36,573 nucleotides of DNA from positions 1-36,573 of the forward strand of contig QJPH01000433.1 of the NCBI GenBank assembly GCA_003242955.1, read 5' to 3'. Of the stretch, positions 23,220 through 34,861 are shown piece by piece (the first letter of the stretch is position 1; every line of letters begins with the position of its first letter). The position numbers were made by a program, and so were the translations under genes. Source of the DNA: Candidatus Methylumidiphilus alinenensis. Its GTDB lineage: Bacteria; Pseudomonadota; Gammaproteobacteria; Methylococcales; Methylococcaceae. A model generated the notes under the pieces. It saw nothing but the letters and a program-made list of their open reading frames with translations. It had not been told where the DNA came from and ran no database searches.

Positions 23220-23693
23220 TTAAAGTTCCAACAAAGCCACAGCCATGCTCGATATCCCCTCGCCGCGCCCCTCGAAGCCCATTTTCTCGGTGGTGGTGGC
23301 TTTGACATTGACGCAATCCAAAGCTATCCCCAAATCGGCAGCAATGTATTCCCTCATCAAAGGAATATGCGGGGCCATTTTCGGTGCTTGGGCGATGATG
23401 GTGACATCGACATCGACAATACCGAAACCCAAACTTTTCAGTTTGGCAACGACATCGCGCAATAAAATGCGGCTGTCGATACCTTTGAAGGCGTTGTCGG
23501 TATCGGGAAAATGCTTGCCGATGTCGCCGAGCGCAGCCGCGCCTAGCAGGGCATCGCACAAGGCGTGAAGTGCCACATCGCCGTCGGAGTGGGCGGCCAT
23601 GCCTTTTTCATACGGGATGGAAACCCCGCCGATGACGATATGATCGCCTTCTTTGAATTTATGGGCGTCGTAACCTTGGCCTATTCGCAGCAT
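23220..23693 (-). CDS. ispF: 2-C-methyl-D-erythritol 2,4-cyclodiphosphate synthase
   Basis: A 157-aa enzyme of the MEP isoprenoid pathway. It converts CDP-methylerythritol 2-phosphate to the cyclic diphosphate, releasing CMP, as a trimer in the cytoplasm. Seen: [13 protein letters not shown] with the metal ligands D8 and H10, [20 protein letters not shown] with the third metal His, [10 protein letters not shown], and the [15 protein letters not shown] motif near the end. Length matches the family. It overlaps the ispD 3' end by 13 bp, and the two form the usual ispDF pair. It is the last gene of the eno-ftsB-ispD-ispF run. Confidence 0.97.
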   Translation of the reverse strand: MLRIGQGYDAHKFKEGDHIVIGGVSIPYEKGMAAHSDGDVALHALCDALLGAAALGDIGKHFPDTDNAFKGIDSRILLRDVVAKLKSLGFGIVDVDVTIIAQAPKMAPHIPLMREYIAADLGIALDCVNVKATTTEKMGFEGRGEGISSMAVALLEL

Positions 23694-24385
23694 TGTTGCT
23701 CCAGGTAGAATGCGGCCAAAGACAAATCCTCTGGCCGGGTGATTTTGATATTGTCAGGTCGGCCCTCGACAATACGCGGGGTGTGGCCTTTCAGTTCCAA
23801 GGCACTGGCTTCGTCTGTGACCGTCAGCCCCAATTCGGCGGCTGATGAGAGGGCATCGTGCAGTGACCCATAACGGAACATCTGCGGTGTCAGTGCCCGC
23901 CAGACATGATTGCGGTCCACCGTATCAACGATTATGCCATCGGTAACGCCTTTCAGTGTATCGGAAGATGGCAGGGCAAGAATGCCGCCCACCGGATCAT
24001 GCTCCAACTGTTCAATCAATTTCAAAACATCGGAGCGGGTGATGCAAAGCCTTGCCGCATCATGCACCAACACCCAATCGTCGGCACTGGCAAGCCCTTC
24101 CAAGCGATTCAATGCAGATAACACAGAGTCAGCCCTTTCCTTTCCGCCATCAGCGACGAGGATTCGCGGATTGTCGGCAAAGGGCAGATCCGGCCAGAAC
24201 CCATCCTCAAGCCCTAACGCCACCACCACGGCAGACAAGGCTTCGACGCTGAGCAAACGTTCTAACGTATGTTGTAAAACCGGTTTGCCGGACACGGGAA
24301 GATATTGCTTTGGGATGTTTGCCCCCATGCGCTTGCCCACACCGGCCGCCGGCACCACTCCCCAAAAAGCATGTTTAAGGCTCAT
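23681..24385 (-). CDS. ispD: 2-C-methyl-D-erythritol 4-phosphate cytidylyltransferase
   Basis: A 234-aa nucleotidyltransferase that couples CTP to methylerythritol 4-phosphate, the step before IspE and IspF. The nucleotide-binding loop [20 protein letters not shown] is at the N-terminus, with [16 protein letters not shown] following. [36 protein letters not shown] and [16 protein letters not shown] are typical of the family. Length is as expected. The start overlaps the ftsB stop as ATGA at 24382-24385, and the 3' end overlaps ispF. Confidence 0.97.
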   Translation of the reverse strand: MSLKHAFWGVVPAAGVGKRMGANIPKQYLPVSGKPVLQHTLERLLSVEALSAVVVALGLEDGFWPDLPFADNPRILVADGGKERADSVLSALNRLEGLASADDWVLVHDAARLCITRSDVLKLIEQLEHDPVGGILALPSSDTLKGVTDGIIVDTVDRNHVWRALTPQMFRYGSLHDALSSAAELGLTVTDEASALELKGHTPRIVEGRPDNIKITRPEDLSLAAFYLEQQCCE

Positions 24386-24972
24386 TGTTCAACCTCATCA
24401 GGGGATTTGTCGGGCGCGGGTTCCGGCCTTAGAGGCTCTGCCTTGATGGGTTTGGGGACCGCTTTAGGCTTGGGATGGGTCTTCTTTGATTCCATTTGCT
24501 GATTTGAAGGCTTACCGGTTGTTTCAGAAACTGTTTTTTTCGCCGGTGGCTTGGATACGGCAGGCTTGGGAGTGTCTGCCAGATGGTTTTTCTGTTTTTG
24601 GTGGGTTTTCTCTTTTTTAGAATTCTTCGCCGCATCGGGCGACTCGTCTTTAACGGCAGGTTTTTCAGGTGAAGGGGAAGCCGAGGGTTCGGGTTCGTGC
24701 TGGGGGTCTATGACCTGCACAAATTCCTCGCCCACCATAATCATCCCCAGTTCATGCCGAGCCCTTTCCTCAACTGCATCAAGACCGTGCTTGAGATCCA
24801 TAACCTCGGCTTCGAGGGCGGCGTTGCGCTCGCGGCGCATCGCCCCCTCTTGCCTCAGTTCGGCGATGCGGTCATTCAAGTGCCTCAATTCCCGCACATT
24901 GCCTTCGCCGTACCATAGCTTGTATTGAAGCAGGCCGATCAGCAGTAATAAGAATGCAGTGACCTTTTTCAC
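24382..24972 (-). CDS. ftsB: Cell division protein FtsB with a long Lys/Pro-rich C-terminal extension
   Basis: A 196-aa protein. Residues 1-20 form a single membrane helix, followed by a coiled coil ([18 protein letters not shown]... to about residue 75) and the conserved [18 protein letters not shown] segment. This is a complete FtsB, which is normally about 90-110 aa and joins FtsL and FtsQ at the division site. Residues about 92-196 are an extra, low-complexity tail rich in Lys, Pro, Ser and Glu ([26 protein letters not shown]). FtsB is inner-membrane with its C-terminus in the periplasm, so this basic tail should lie there and could touch peptidoglycan or phospholipids (inference). Gene order eno-ftsB-ispD is standard. 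Confidence 0.9.
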   Translation of the reverse strand: MKKVTAFLLLLIGLLQYKLWYGEGNVRELRHLNDRIAELRQEGAMRRERNAALEAEVMDLKHGLDAVEERARHELGMIMVGEEFVQVIDPQHEPEPSASPSPEKPAVKDESPDAAKNSKKEKTHQKQKNHLADTPKPAVSKPPAKKTVSETTGKPSNQQMESKKTHPKPKAVPKPIKAEPLRPEPAPDKSPDEVEQ

Positions 24973-24992
24973 AACGCAAATGCTATTGAGGT

Positions 24993-26315
<1,323 letters not shown>

Positions 26316-26470
26316 CTATTTTAACCGTTTGCACAGAGTGTGTGGGAATACAGGTCTGTTTCTAAGGACTGGTTACTCAGAGGATAACGTTCAAATTTGA
26401 TATGATTTTAACATATGGGATGCAGGGAGATGGCGTATGCTGATGCAGCGGGTGCAATTAAAAATGATGC

Positions 26471-26528
26471 GGGAGTGCAAGGCTTGCCTTGCAAGCGCGT
26501 TTGTTGGCAAGGCAAGCCTTGCACTCCC
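26471..26528. repeat. 22-bp-stem hairpin repeat, copy 1
   Basis: The 22-nt arm 26471-26492 (starting GGGAGTGCAAGGCTTGCCTT) is perfectly complementary to 26507-26528. Each arm contains the smaller palindrome GCAAGGC/GCCTTGC. A second copy is at 34885-34940. Confidence 0.8.
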
Positions 26529-26639
26529 GGCATAACTCCTAGTGGATACCTTACTTTAATGGCAACCAGTGTGGACGTGTGACAAGTCGGCTTGGAAGAC
26601 TGATTGATTTTTACCAGACCGAAAATAAATCCTATAAGA

Positions 26640-26661
26640 CCGCCCCTAAAGTTAGGGGCGG
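26640..26661 (-). terminator. Probable terminator of the phosphoesterase gene
   Basis: CCGCCCCTAA (26640-26649), two-base loop, TTAGGGGCGG (26652-26661). It lies 28 bp past the stop of the minus-strand gene; downstream sequence on that strand is moderately T-rich. Confidence 0.6.
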
Positions 26662-26689
26662 TTGCATCCCTTTATTAACTCAAACCAGC

Positions 26690-28591
26690 TTATTGACAAC
26701 CCGCCGTAGCCAACCAGCCAGTTATGGCCCCCTCATCGTTTATAACACCATTCGGACCTTCGTAATAGACATGCGTGTCAGTGCTGGAAACACCCAAAAA
26801 AGAATTGGTTTTCCCGTAGTAGCGATAAGAGTAGGGAGCGGAAAACTGCGTGGGTATCACGGCCGAAGGTGAAGAAAACAAGTTGCCATAAGCCGATTGC
26901 GCCCAATCAAACAAACAAGACACTTGCGAGGCAGGATTGCCAGTGCTGGGATCAAGCAATAGTAAAGGCCCTGTTCCTCGGGGTGCCGAGAAATCGAACA
27001 GGTTGTTCAAAGGGCCGGCCAAGGTATCGAAAGACCCGCCACCTATGCGACCGGTGTTCCAATTGTCTTCAATCAAACGCAGGACAGAACTTTGGTCAGT
27101 CACCGAATGATCGACGTAGTTCTTCTTGGCATAGGGCGAAATCACCAGCAGAGGCATGCGCGGCCCGTAACCACAACGGCCATTGATCGGGTTGCCGCTA
27201 TCATCCTTCAACGGAGTGCCGCCGCCACATTTACCGGCACCGTTCAAATTATCGCTGTAGGCAACGCTTTGGGGATTATTGATTGATGAAGAATTGACGA
27301 TAGGAGTCATCTGGTGATCGTACCAACCATCCGAATCGTCATAGGCGATGATAATCGCGGTATTTGCCCAGAAACTCGATTGCTGGATGGCATTGACGGT
27401 ATTGACTACGAATTGCTGTTCCAGTATGGGATCGGAATAGGCGGCATGACCGTCCTGGTAACCCGGTGCTTTCAAGAAACTGACGGCAGGCAGGTTATTA
27501 GCATTAAGCGCATCAAAAAAGTCGTGGATATCGTACTGGTGGTTGGTGACGGTATCCGCGCTGGTTCCATATTGGCTTGGGGGAACTGTCGGCCTCGCAT
27601 GGCTTAGGTTGGCAGTGGACGCATAGTATTGGAACCAAGCATGGTGCGGGATGTAGTCCAATTTCGGCCCGCCATTGGCCGCTGATGCCGTACTCTGACG
27701 CTTACAGCCCGTGCTGCCGTCGGCATTGGCGACGGTAAGGTCAAAACCGCCCATGAACGCCCCCCAACTGATGCCTTTGGCGTTGAGTAGGTCACCTATG
27801 TTTTTTCCGCCCATTTTTACTGTGGTGGAGCTAGTGGAACATGCATCGCCAGTGGGTTGTAGGTCGCCGGTCAGTGTTCCGTAGCTTCCGTTGTAGGCAA
27901 CAACATTTGAAGTGGCTGCACTAGGATAGGCTGGGTAGGTATTGCCGGCAATTAAGTTCAGTGCGCCAGGTGTCGATGGCCCGAACACCGTTCCATAGAA
28001 GTTGTCACTCATGGCGAAATTCTGCGCATAATTCCACAAAGCGGTGACGGTGTTGCCATCATAATAGCCCATCACAACCCCATTGCCTTTGCCCCAAGAG
28101 TAGGTTGCATTGCAGGATGACACACCGACGGTGCTCGGGAACAAGTCCATCAACCCGCCATTAAAGGCGCGCTGTTCGTCTCCAGGCGTGTGGTCTTGGT
28201 CACAAGTCGATGCCTGGCTACGGGTAAGGCGGAAGGGGTTTATCGCGTTACTACCGTTGGCAGAATTGCTTGCGTTGGGATTATTGGTCAACAATGGGCC
28301 AGTCGGCTGTCCATTGAGCAGTATTCCCAACCCATTGACAGAAGAGGAAAGAGGGCTCATTGTGAATTTGGGTTCGTTCGCCAAATTTGCAGCGTACGGA
28401 TAGGTGGCGAAGTAATGGTCGAAGGAAACGTTTTCCTGAAAAATGACGACTACATGCTTGATGGGTGAAGCGGTGGCTGTAGAGTTGTCAGCTTGGACAG
28501 GGAGGGCGAGGACTGCCCCAAGCGCGAAGCTGATGCTTGCGCTAACAGCCGTTATCTTCAATTTTGTATTCATGTTATGGCTCTTTGACAT
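26690..28591 (-). CDS. Secreted phosphoesterase (acid phosphatase / phospholipase C type)
   Basis: A 633-aa protein of the phosphoesterase family (PF04185). A Sec signal peptide is visible (TKLKITAVSASISFALGAVLALPVQA, probable cut after VQA near residue 34), so the mature enzyme is exported. The signature HVVVIFQENVSFDHYFATYP follows directly, and later motifs include FAMSDNFYGTVFGPSTPGA, IIIAYDDSDGWYDHQMTP and PLLVISPYAKKNYVDHS. The family hydrolyses phosphomonoesters or phospholipids, often scavenging phosphate. ATG 28573 (MNTKLK), preceded by AAAGAG, may be the true start. The gene interrupts the expected pyrG-kdsA-eno order. A hairpin terminator lies at its 3' end. Confidence 0.9.
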   Translation of the reverse strand: MSKSHNMNTKLKITAVSASISFALGAVLALPVQADNSTATASPIKHVVVIFQENVSFDHYFATYPYAANLANEPKFTMSPLSSSVNGLGILLNGQPTGPLLTNNPNASNSANGSNAINPFRLTRSQASTCDQDHTPGDEQRAFNGGLMDLFPSTVGVSSCNATYSWGKGNGVVMGYYDGNTVTALWNYAQNFAMSDNFYGTVFGPSTPGALNLIAGNTYPAYPSAATSNVVAYNGSYGTLTGDLQPTGDACSTSSTTVKMGGKNIGDLLNAKGISWGAFMGGFDLTVANADGSTGCKRQSTASAANGGPKLDYIPHHAWFQYYASTANLSHARPTVPPSQYGTSADTVTNHQYDIHDFFDALNANNLPAVSFLKAPGYQDGHAAYSDPILEQQFVVNTVNAIQQSSFWANTAIIIAYDDSDGWYDHQMTPIVNSSSINNPQSVAYSDNLNGAGKCGGGTPLKDDSGNPINGRCGYGPRMPLLVISPYAKKNYVDHSVTDQSSVLRLIEDNWNTGRIGGGSFDTLAGPLNNLFDFSAPRGTGPLLLLDPSTGNPASQVSCLFDWAQSAYGNLFSSPSAVIPTQFSAPYSYRYYGKTNSFLGVSSTDTHVYYEGPNGVINDEGAITGWLATAGCQ

Positions 28592-28656
28592 GGGTTTTGC
28601 CTAGTGGCGGGGAAAGTCAAGAGCGGATTCAATCAAAGCTGTATTACAAGCTAATG

Positions 28657-29286
28657 TCAGTAACTTGAAGGATTAAGGATTTGAGAAAAGTTTAATCCCA
28701 AAGCCGCGCAGACTTCGCAAACCGGTTTGTCCCTCCAGAAACGTGCGTGGTTGGCTGTAGTCATGAAGGAGCGGGGAAGCATGGAGTCCAGGTAAAGCTT
28801 CCCTTGCAAATGGTCGATTTCATGCTGAAGGATGCGGGCATGCCAACCTTCGGCTTCAATCAGCAATTGCTCGCCTTTTTCGTCCGAGCCTTCAACCCTC
28901 ACCTTGGCTGCTCGCGGGACCAGCGCACTGAAGCCCGCCACACTGAGACACCCCTCGAAAAAAAGCTTTGGCATCGGGTCGATGATGGTGAGCTTCGGAT
29001 TGACGATCACTTGGAACGGCAAGGGTAGCCTGCCCCGTTCGGCCAGTTGTTCCTGTGGAACATCTTGCTGGTATTCGGCCCTATCCTCGACGATGAATAG
29101 TTGCAAGCTGAACCCCACTTGCGGCGCGGCAAGGCCGACACCCGGCGCGTCGCGCAGCGTATCCCGCATGGAGACAATCAACCGCTGGATTTCGGGACTG
29201 TGGATTTCTTCTTCGCTCAAAGGCCGGGCCGGTTGGCGTAATACTGGCTCGCCGGTTTGACGGAGTTTGAGGATGGTTTGGTTCAC
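28657..29286 (-). CDS. def: Peptide deformylase
   Basis: A 209-aa metalloenzyme that removes the formyl group from the initiator methionine of new proteins. All three family motifs are present: GVGLAAPQVG (about residues 48-57), EGCLSV with the Cys metal ligand, and QHEIDHLQG with both His ligands and the catalytic Glu. The usual length is about 170 aa; the extra length comes from a longer middle loop (AEYQQDVPQEQLAERGRLP) and a C-terminal tail (FWRDKPVCEVCAALG). It is not in the common def-fmt context, so it is probably a second deformylase (inference). A decayed lipoprotein gene lies upstream. Confidence 0.93.
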   Translation of the reverse strand: MNQTILKLRQTGEPVLRQPARPLSEEEIHSPEIQRLIVSMRDTLRDAPGVGLAAPQVGFSLQLFIVEDRAEYQQDVPQEQLAERGRLPLPFQVIVNPKLTIIDPMPKLFFEGCLSVAGFSALVPRAAKVRVEGSDEKGEQLLIEAEGWHARILQHEIDHLQGKLYLDSMLPRSFMTTANHARFWRDKPVCEVCAALGLNFSQILNPSSY

Positions 29287-29310
29287 GGAATCAAAACTGA
29301 GATAGTCATT

Positions 29311-29664
29311 TCAAGGCAGCAAAGGCCAAATCTGAACATTCGACTGGCCAAACAAAATACGACTATTTGACATAGGTAGCGGCACGTCAATTTGAAAGCT
29401 ACCACTCAAGCCTTTTCTCGCTGGTGTCAGCCGTACTAAAACATGGACTGTATCACCAGCGGGGATGATATCAACCCCGCTGACGGCCAATGCACTATGA
29501 AATACCAAGCCTTTTAACTTTACCGAGCGTCCGCCCGTAGTTTGGTAATCTTTTATCTCAAAGAATCACACATCTTTAGCTTCGACAATGGTGGGATAGC
29601 TCATGCAAGCGCCAAAATAAAAAAGAACAAATATAGCCGCAAGGATAGGCAATAACTTACTCAT
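29311..29664 (-). pseudogene. Small lipoprotein-like gene with an in-frame stop
   Basis: From ATG 29664 (AGGA six bases upstream) the frame reads MSKLLPILAAIFVLFYFGACMSYPTIVEAKDV and meets TGA at 29566-29568. It continues in the same frame as FFEIKDYQTTGGRSVKLKG... to ...QIWPLLP and a stop at 29311. Together they would be a 117-aa protein with a lipobox-like FGAC at C20. The second half lacks its own good start. A CGA-to-TGA or CAG-to-TAG-like change is the simplest cause; a sequencing error cannot be ruled out. The family is not recognised. There is no sign of a selenocysteine element. Confidence 0.6.
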
Positions 29665-29734
29665 TATCATTCCTGAGTCGAAATGAGATATATTGGTTTG
29701 AGGGTTGTGTACGCATTTGAAAGAACCTTTGAGC

Positions 29735-29893
29735 TACACCGTTTTCTATATCTATTTGTTACTTAAAAATATACGCCCATGTCGGCAAAGGGTTACCCAC
29801 CTACTGCGTATCAAGGTCTGTAGGGCGGCAACCCTTTCCCGCCAACTACTTCAAAACTTAAAAAAGTAATTTTGTGACTTTAAAAACGCTGTA
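29735..29893. repeat. Inverted-repeat element with TACAGCGTTTT ends, copy 2
   Basis: Left end TACACCGTTTTC (29735-29746), right end AAAAACGCTGTA (29882-29893). It contains GTCGGCAAAGGGTTACC and GGGCGGCAACCCTTTCCCGCC and is inverted relative to 19952-20102. GAGC flanks both sides. Confidence 0.72.
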
Positions 29894-29926
29894 ACAATGA
29901 GCTAATTTTCTGTTTTAACTGTAAAT

Positions 29927-30805
29927 TTAAAAATTATTTAAACTTTTATCCCAAATAATGCCTCTTTCAAGCAATAGATTTTTTAGCTTTATCCCTTCAT
30001 TGATTGCTTTATAAGCATCGTTTAAATCGCTAACATTTACAGATAATTTTAAGTGTTTATCTTGTATGCTAAGCATTAAATTTGCAGCATCTGAAATAGA
30101 TGGATAACATGAGGCAATATAATCAATACATGCACTGGTAGCAACTCGTTGCTGTTCCGACATATTTTGAATTTCTTGAATCTTTTTTTTGCTTTTAAAC
30201 CAACGGGAGTTTTCAATTTCAATTTGACTTGTATACTCTTTAGACCAATTCTCATCTAAAAGACTTGAATTTTTGATCCAACCATCAAGTGTCATTTTGG
30301 ATGCACAAGGAAGAGGTAAACCATATAGTTCCATACAACAAAAATCGGCTTGCTCACAAAACTTAGACTTAAGTACAAAAGGCAATATGACCTCCAAGAA
30401 GTCATCAAAGGCAGGGGTTTTCAATCCGAAAGATTGCACTTTAGAATAAGTGACCATCTCTGGAGAGTCATAGCCTCCATAATAACGATCTCTATTATAT
30501 TTTAATGAACATCCGATTAACATGTGATCAAATTTATCGATAAAATAGTCTTTTGATTTTGAGTAATATTTACCCCGTATCGGAAGTTTAAATCTCGTTA
30601 CATATTGAAATTCTAATAGCTGGTTAATGGCATTATGCATGTGGGTACTTGCAATAAGTGATTTTGTATTGCTAAGCTCTTTGTTCGCTTTGCTAACAAT
30701 ATTTTTTCTACTATCGGGAGACTCATGTTCTAACAGTACATAGTACTTAGAAATATTTGAAAGCTCATCATAAAATGTCGATTTTAGGATTTTATCAATA
30801 TTCAT
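29927..30805 (-). CDS. AT-rich orphan protein of unknown function
   Basis: A 292-aa protein with no family I recognise. No signal peptide or membrane helix is evident. It is rich in Lys, Asn, Ile and Ser, and its codons are clearly AT-rich, unlike the GC-rich genes around it, so horizontal acquisition is likely. A cysteine cluster FCEQADFCCMELYGLPLPC lies near residues 150-170. The middle is basic and polar (SRWFKSKKKIQEIQNM) and the C-terminus is helical (SDLNDAYKAINEGIKLKNLLL). The ribosome site before ATG 30805 is weak. It lies in the segment that separates kdsA from eno, among repeats and gene remnants. AT-rich singletons in such places often turn out to be defence or phage genes; that is inference. 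Confidence 0.7.
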   Translation of the reverse strand: MNIDKILKSTFYDELSNISKYYVLLEHESPDSRKNIVSKANKELSNTKSLIASTHMHNAINQLLEFQYVTRFKLPIRGKYYSKSKDYFIDKFDHMLIGCSLKYNRDRYYGGYDSPEMVTYSKVQSFGLKTPAFDDFLEVILPFVLKSKFCEQADFCCMELYGLPLPCASKMTLDGWIKNSSLLDENWSKEYTSQIEIENSRWFKSKKKIQEIQNMSEQQRVATSACIDYIASCYPSISDAANLMLSIQDKHLKLSVNVSDLNDAYKAINEGIKLKNLLLERGIIWDKSLNNF

Positions 30806-30956
30806 ATATACCAGACCCTGCTTTATAGCGAGTTAATCTGAAACCCGGAAACCCTCTTCGAAATGGCAGCTTACCTTGCCCTTCAATAACCCCATTGGAC
30901 GTTGCCGTGAAGGGGTTTTGTACCCATCTTAGTTGCGTGATCGTAGAAACAGGGAC

Positions 30957-31088
30957 TTAGGGCAAGGGCGCAATAGCGGTACTCCTCGTATTGTGCCCTA
31001 CAGTTCTATGTGAATTTATGACATATCCATTTTGATTATCTTTTAGCCATTGAATATATCCATCTTCATCATCAATAATTTCTTTCAT
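30957..31088 (-). pseudogene. Small gene start truncated by a hairpin repeat
   Basis: A 43-codon minus-strand frame from ATG 31088, with GGAGG six bases upstream. It reads MKEIIDDEDGYIQWLKDNQN, then GYVINSHR, before entering repeat-derived sequence and stopping. A conserved-looking DDExGYxxWLxxxxxGYVIN start is familiar from longer bacterial proteins, but I cannot name the family with confidence. The good ribosome site and sensible first 27 residues suggest the 5' end of a real gene whose remainder was lost. Confidence 0.45.
30965..30999. repeat. Hairpin repeat AGGGCGCAATA...TATTGTGCCCT
   Basis: An imperfect inverted repeat of the common 'AGGGCGCAATA' bacterial type. It forms the 3' end of the truncated gene at 30957-31088. 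Confidence 0.6.
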
Positions 31089-31128
31089 TGCATGCCTCCA
31101 TAACGGCAAAATAAAAAGGACTCATGAA

Positions 31129-31231
31129 CCGTAAGCGTTCACTCCCCCCTGCCTTTTCCTGGGAACGCGGCCATCTTGGCCGCCATTTCAGCGGGCGAGA
31201 CGCCCGCGCTCCCAGGGGGAAGTGAACGCTT
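31129..31231. mobile_element. Complete 103-bp MITE, intergenic copy
   Basis: Perfect 13-bp ends GTAAGCGTTCACT (31129-31141) and AGTGAACGCTTAC (31219-31231). Flanks CATGAACC (31121-31128) and CATGGGCC (31232-31239) form an 8-bp direct repeat with two mismatches. Same length as the hyfG copy but inverted inside. Confidence 0.85.
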
Positions 31232-31298
31232 ACCATGGGCCTTACAACCTTGTAGTATGTCGGGCGCAAAGAGCCACGCCCCAACCACATGGCTAGGC

Positions 31299-31571
<273 letters not shown>

Positions 31572-31796
31572 TCACGCAGCAAAGTCATATACGGGAGTTT
31601 CCATGATACGGTTAGGGCATGGTTGCCGATCAATAATATCTTGAATCCGTTCCACAGTTTCAAGTGAAAACAATTGCTCCCCAGTCTCTAGGCAGACTCT
31701 TGCCGGAACATGCTCAATCAAATACAACTGTCCATCGACTTCAACGGTGTAATTAATCATACGCTCTTCAAATGACTCGACAGGATAGTTTCTCAT
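31572..31796 (-). CDS. YgiT-type zinc-finger-like antitoxin candidate
   Basis: A 74-aa protein starting at ATG 31796, which overlaps the stop of the DUF4258 gene as ATGA; in-frame starts further upstream lie inside that gene. It reads NYTVEVDGQLYLIEHVPARV, then CLETGEQLFSLETVERIQDII and METPVYDFA. This matches the second half of YgiT-type domains (VPA.VC..CGE....ETVE), but the usual first CxxC is absent and only CLETGE remains, so zinc binding is doubtful. Family members are antitoxins or partners of DUF4258 proteins. The order toxin-like gene then antitoxin-like gene matches many such pairs. Confidence 0.78.
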   Translation of the reverse strand: MRNYPVESFEERMINYTVEVDGQLYLIEHVPARVCLETGEQLFSLETVERIQDIIDRQPCPNRIMETPVYDFAA

Positions 31797-32110
31797 GAGT
31801 TTTTTCTCCGACTGCGAAAGTTTATCCATTGCAAAGGGTTGGGTTCGTAAACTGTAATTACTTTGACCAAGAGTCGTGTTGGGTAACTGCATTGTACATG
31901 CAGTGGCCGTCCAGTACCGGAATACCCAAAAATCAGGCAACTTGGCCCGTATTTATCGTTCGGATTATCCTCAATAATTTCGCCAGCAAGCAATGCCTCC
32001 TTGACTTCATGCAATTTGATGTTTCTTAGTAACATTCTATCCAAGGCATGACGGGAAAACTCCCAAAGATCATTTTGGATTTTTAATTGAATCTCTTCGA
32101 TCAGCCTCAC
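31793..32110 (-). CDS. DUF4258 family protein (toxin-like)
   Basis: A 105-aa protein. [48 protein letters not shown] is the DUF4258 pattern (SxHAxxRMxxRxIxxxEVxExLxxGExIEDYPxDxYGPSxL), followed by [27 protein letters not shown]4258 resembles the RelE/MqsR-like fold and is commonly paired with YgiT-type genes; an mRNA-cleaving role is suspected, not shown. The GTG start at 32110 overlaps the kdsA stop (GTGA at 32107-32110), so its translation may be coupled to kdsA. The downstream YgiT-like gene overlaps it by ATGA. Confidence 0.82.
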   Translation of the reverse strand: MRLIEEIQLKIQNDLWEFSRHALDRMLLRNIKLHEVKEALLAGEIIEDNPNDKYGPSCLIFGYSGTGRPLHVQCSYPTRLLVKVITVYEPNPLQWINFRSRRKNS

Positions 32111-32928
32111 AAAAACCCACTCGCCTTAACCACCCTATCCAACCCCATCAGCATTTCTAACAATTCTTCCATCCGATGGAAAGGCCAGGAGTTCGGGCCG
32201 TCGCTTAAGGCTTCTTCGGGCTTGGGGTGGGTTTCCATGAACAAACCGGCGATGCCCACGGCGACGGCGGCTTTTGCCAACGTCGGCACATGCTCGCGTT
32301 GACCGCCGGAAACATTGCCCTGCCCACCGGGCAGTTGCACCGAATGGGTGGCATCAAACACCACCGGGCAGCCCGTGCTACGCATGACGACTAGGGAACG
32401 CATATCGGAGACTAAATTGTTATAGCCGAAGCTTGCGCCGCGCTCGCACACCATGATTTGGTCGTTACCCGTGGCCTTGGCTTTATCAACGACATTGTTC
32501 ATATCCCATGGCGCCATGAACTGGCCTTTTTTGATATTGACGGGTTTGCCGGTGGCGGCGACGGCTTGGATGAAGTCAGTCTGACGACACAGGAAAGCCG
32601 GGGTTTGCAGCACATCGACAACTGCGGCAACTTCGTTCAAAGGCGTGTATTCGTGAACATCGGTCAACACAGGCACGCCAATGGTTTCCTTGACCTTTTC
32701 CAATATCCGCAACCCTTCCTCCAAGCCCAGTCCGCGAAAGCTTCCCAAAGAAGAGCGGTTGGCTTTGTCATAGGAAGATTTGTAGATGAAATTGATCCCG
32801 AGGCGTGTCGTGATTTCCTTGAGTTGACCGGCGGTGTCCAATGCGAGTTGTTCGCTTTCAATGACACAAGGGCCGGCAATCAGGAAAAATGGACGCTCAA
32901 GGCTGGTTTCAAATCCGCATAGTTTCAT
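32107..32928 (-). CDS. kdsA: 3-deoxy-8-phosphooctulonate (KDO-8-phosphate) synthase
   Basis: A 273-aa cytoplasmic enzyme that condenses phosphoenolpyruvate with arabinose 5-phosphate, the committed step to KDO of lipopolysaccharide. Seen: [112 protein letters not shown] and [19 protein letters not shown]. Its presence indicates a Gram-negative outer membrane. It starts immediately after the pyrG stop (32929-32931) with no gap. Its stop overlaps the start of a DUF4258 gene instead of leading to eno. Confidence 0.97.
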   Translation of the reverse strand: MKLCGFETSLERPFFLIAGPCVIESEQLALDTAGQLKEITTRLGINFIYKSSYDKANRSSLGSFRGLGLEEGLRILEKVKETIGVPVLTDVHEYTPLNEVAAVVDVLQTPAFLCRQTDFIQAVAATGKPVNIKKGQFMAPWDMNNVVDKAKATGNDQIMVCERGASFGYNNLVSDMRSLVVMRSTGCPVVFDATHSVQLPGGQGNVSGGQREHVPTLAKAAVAVGIAGLFMETHPKPEEALSDGPNSWPFHRMEELLEMLMGLDRVVKASGFL

Positions 32929-34590
<1,662 letters not shown>

Positions 34591-34623
34591 TTATGGTTGT
34601 GCATAGGATTTAGTCCGGTATTG

Positions 34624-34694
34624 TAACCCCCTTTGCAAAAGAGGGGCTAGGGGGATCTTGTACCCCCCTTTGCAAAAGGGGGGCTAGGGGGGAT
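34624..34694. repeat. Two tandem CCCCTTTGCAAAAG hairpin repeats
   Basis: Two units (34624-34657 and 34658-34694), each of the form TA-CCCCC-TTTGCAAAAG-GGGG-CTAGGGGGAT. Such C-run/G-run units are frequent intergenic repeats in diverse bacteria. Confidence 0.7.
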
Positions 34695-34861
34695 TTCCTG
34701 GGCTTGGTTACATAGCAAGATTTTCGCCCATTGAATGAACATGCCACATTGGGAGAACGGCAAAAGAAGGTCTCACGCAAAGGCACAACGACGCAACGTA
34801 ATAGCGCAAGTGATGGGTAATATAGCACTGGGCGAATTGACAACAAGTAAAGTGATTAGGT

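Larger units (their letters stand above)
30806..31298. other. Intergenic stretch with a truncated gene and repeats
   Basis: Contains a hairpin (30965-30999), a 43-codon truncated gene (30957-31088) and a complete 103-bp MITE (31129-31231). Frames of 72 and 81 codons across the MITE are shadows of the repeat. Nothing else is recognised. Confidence 0.55.

Noticed and set aside
29560-29570. Selenocysteine at the in-frame TGA
   Set aside because: No plausible SECIS-like hairpin directly downstream, and the codon context has no known selenoprotein motif; a point mutation is simpler.
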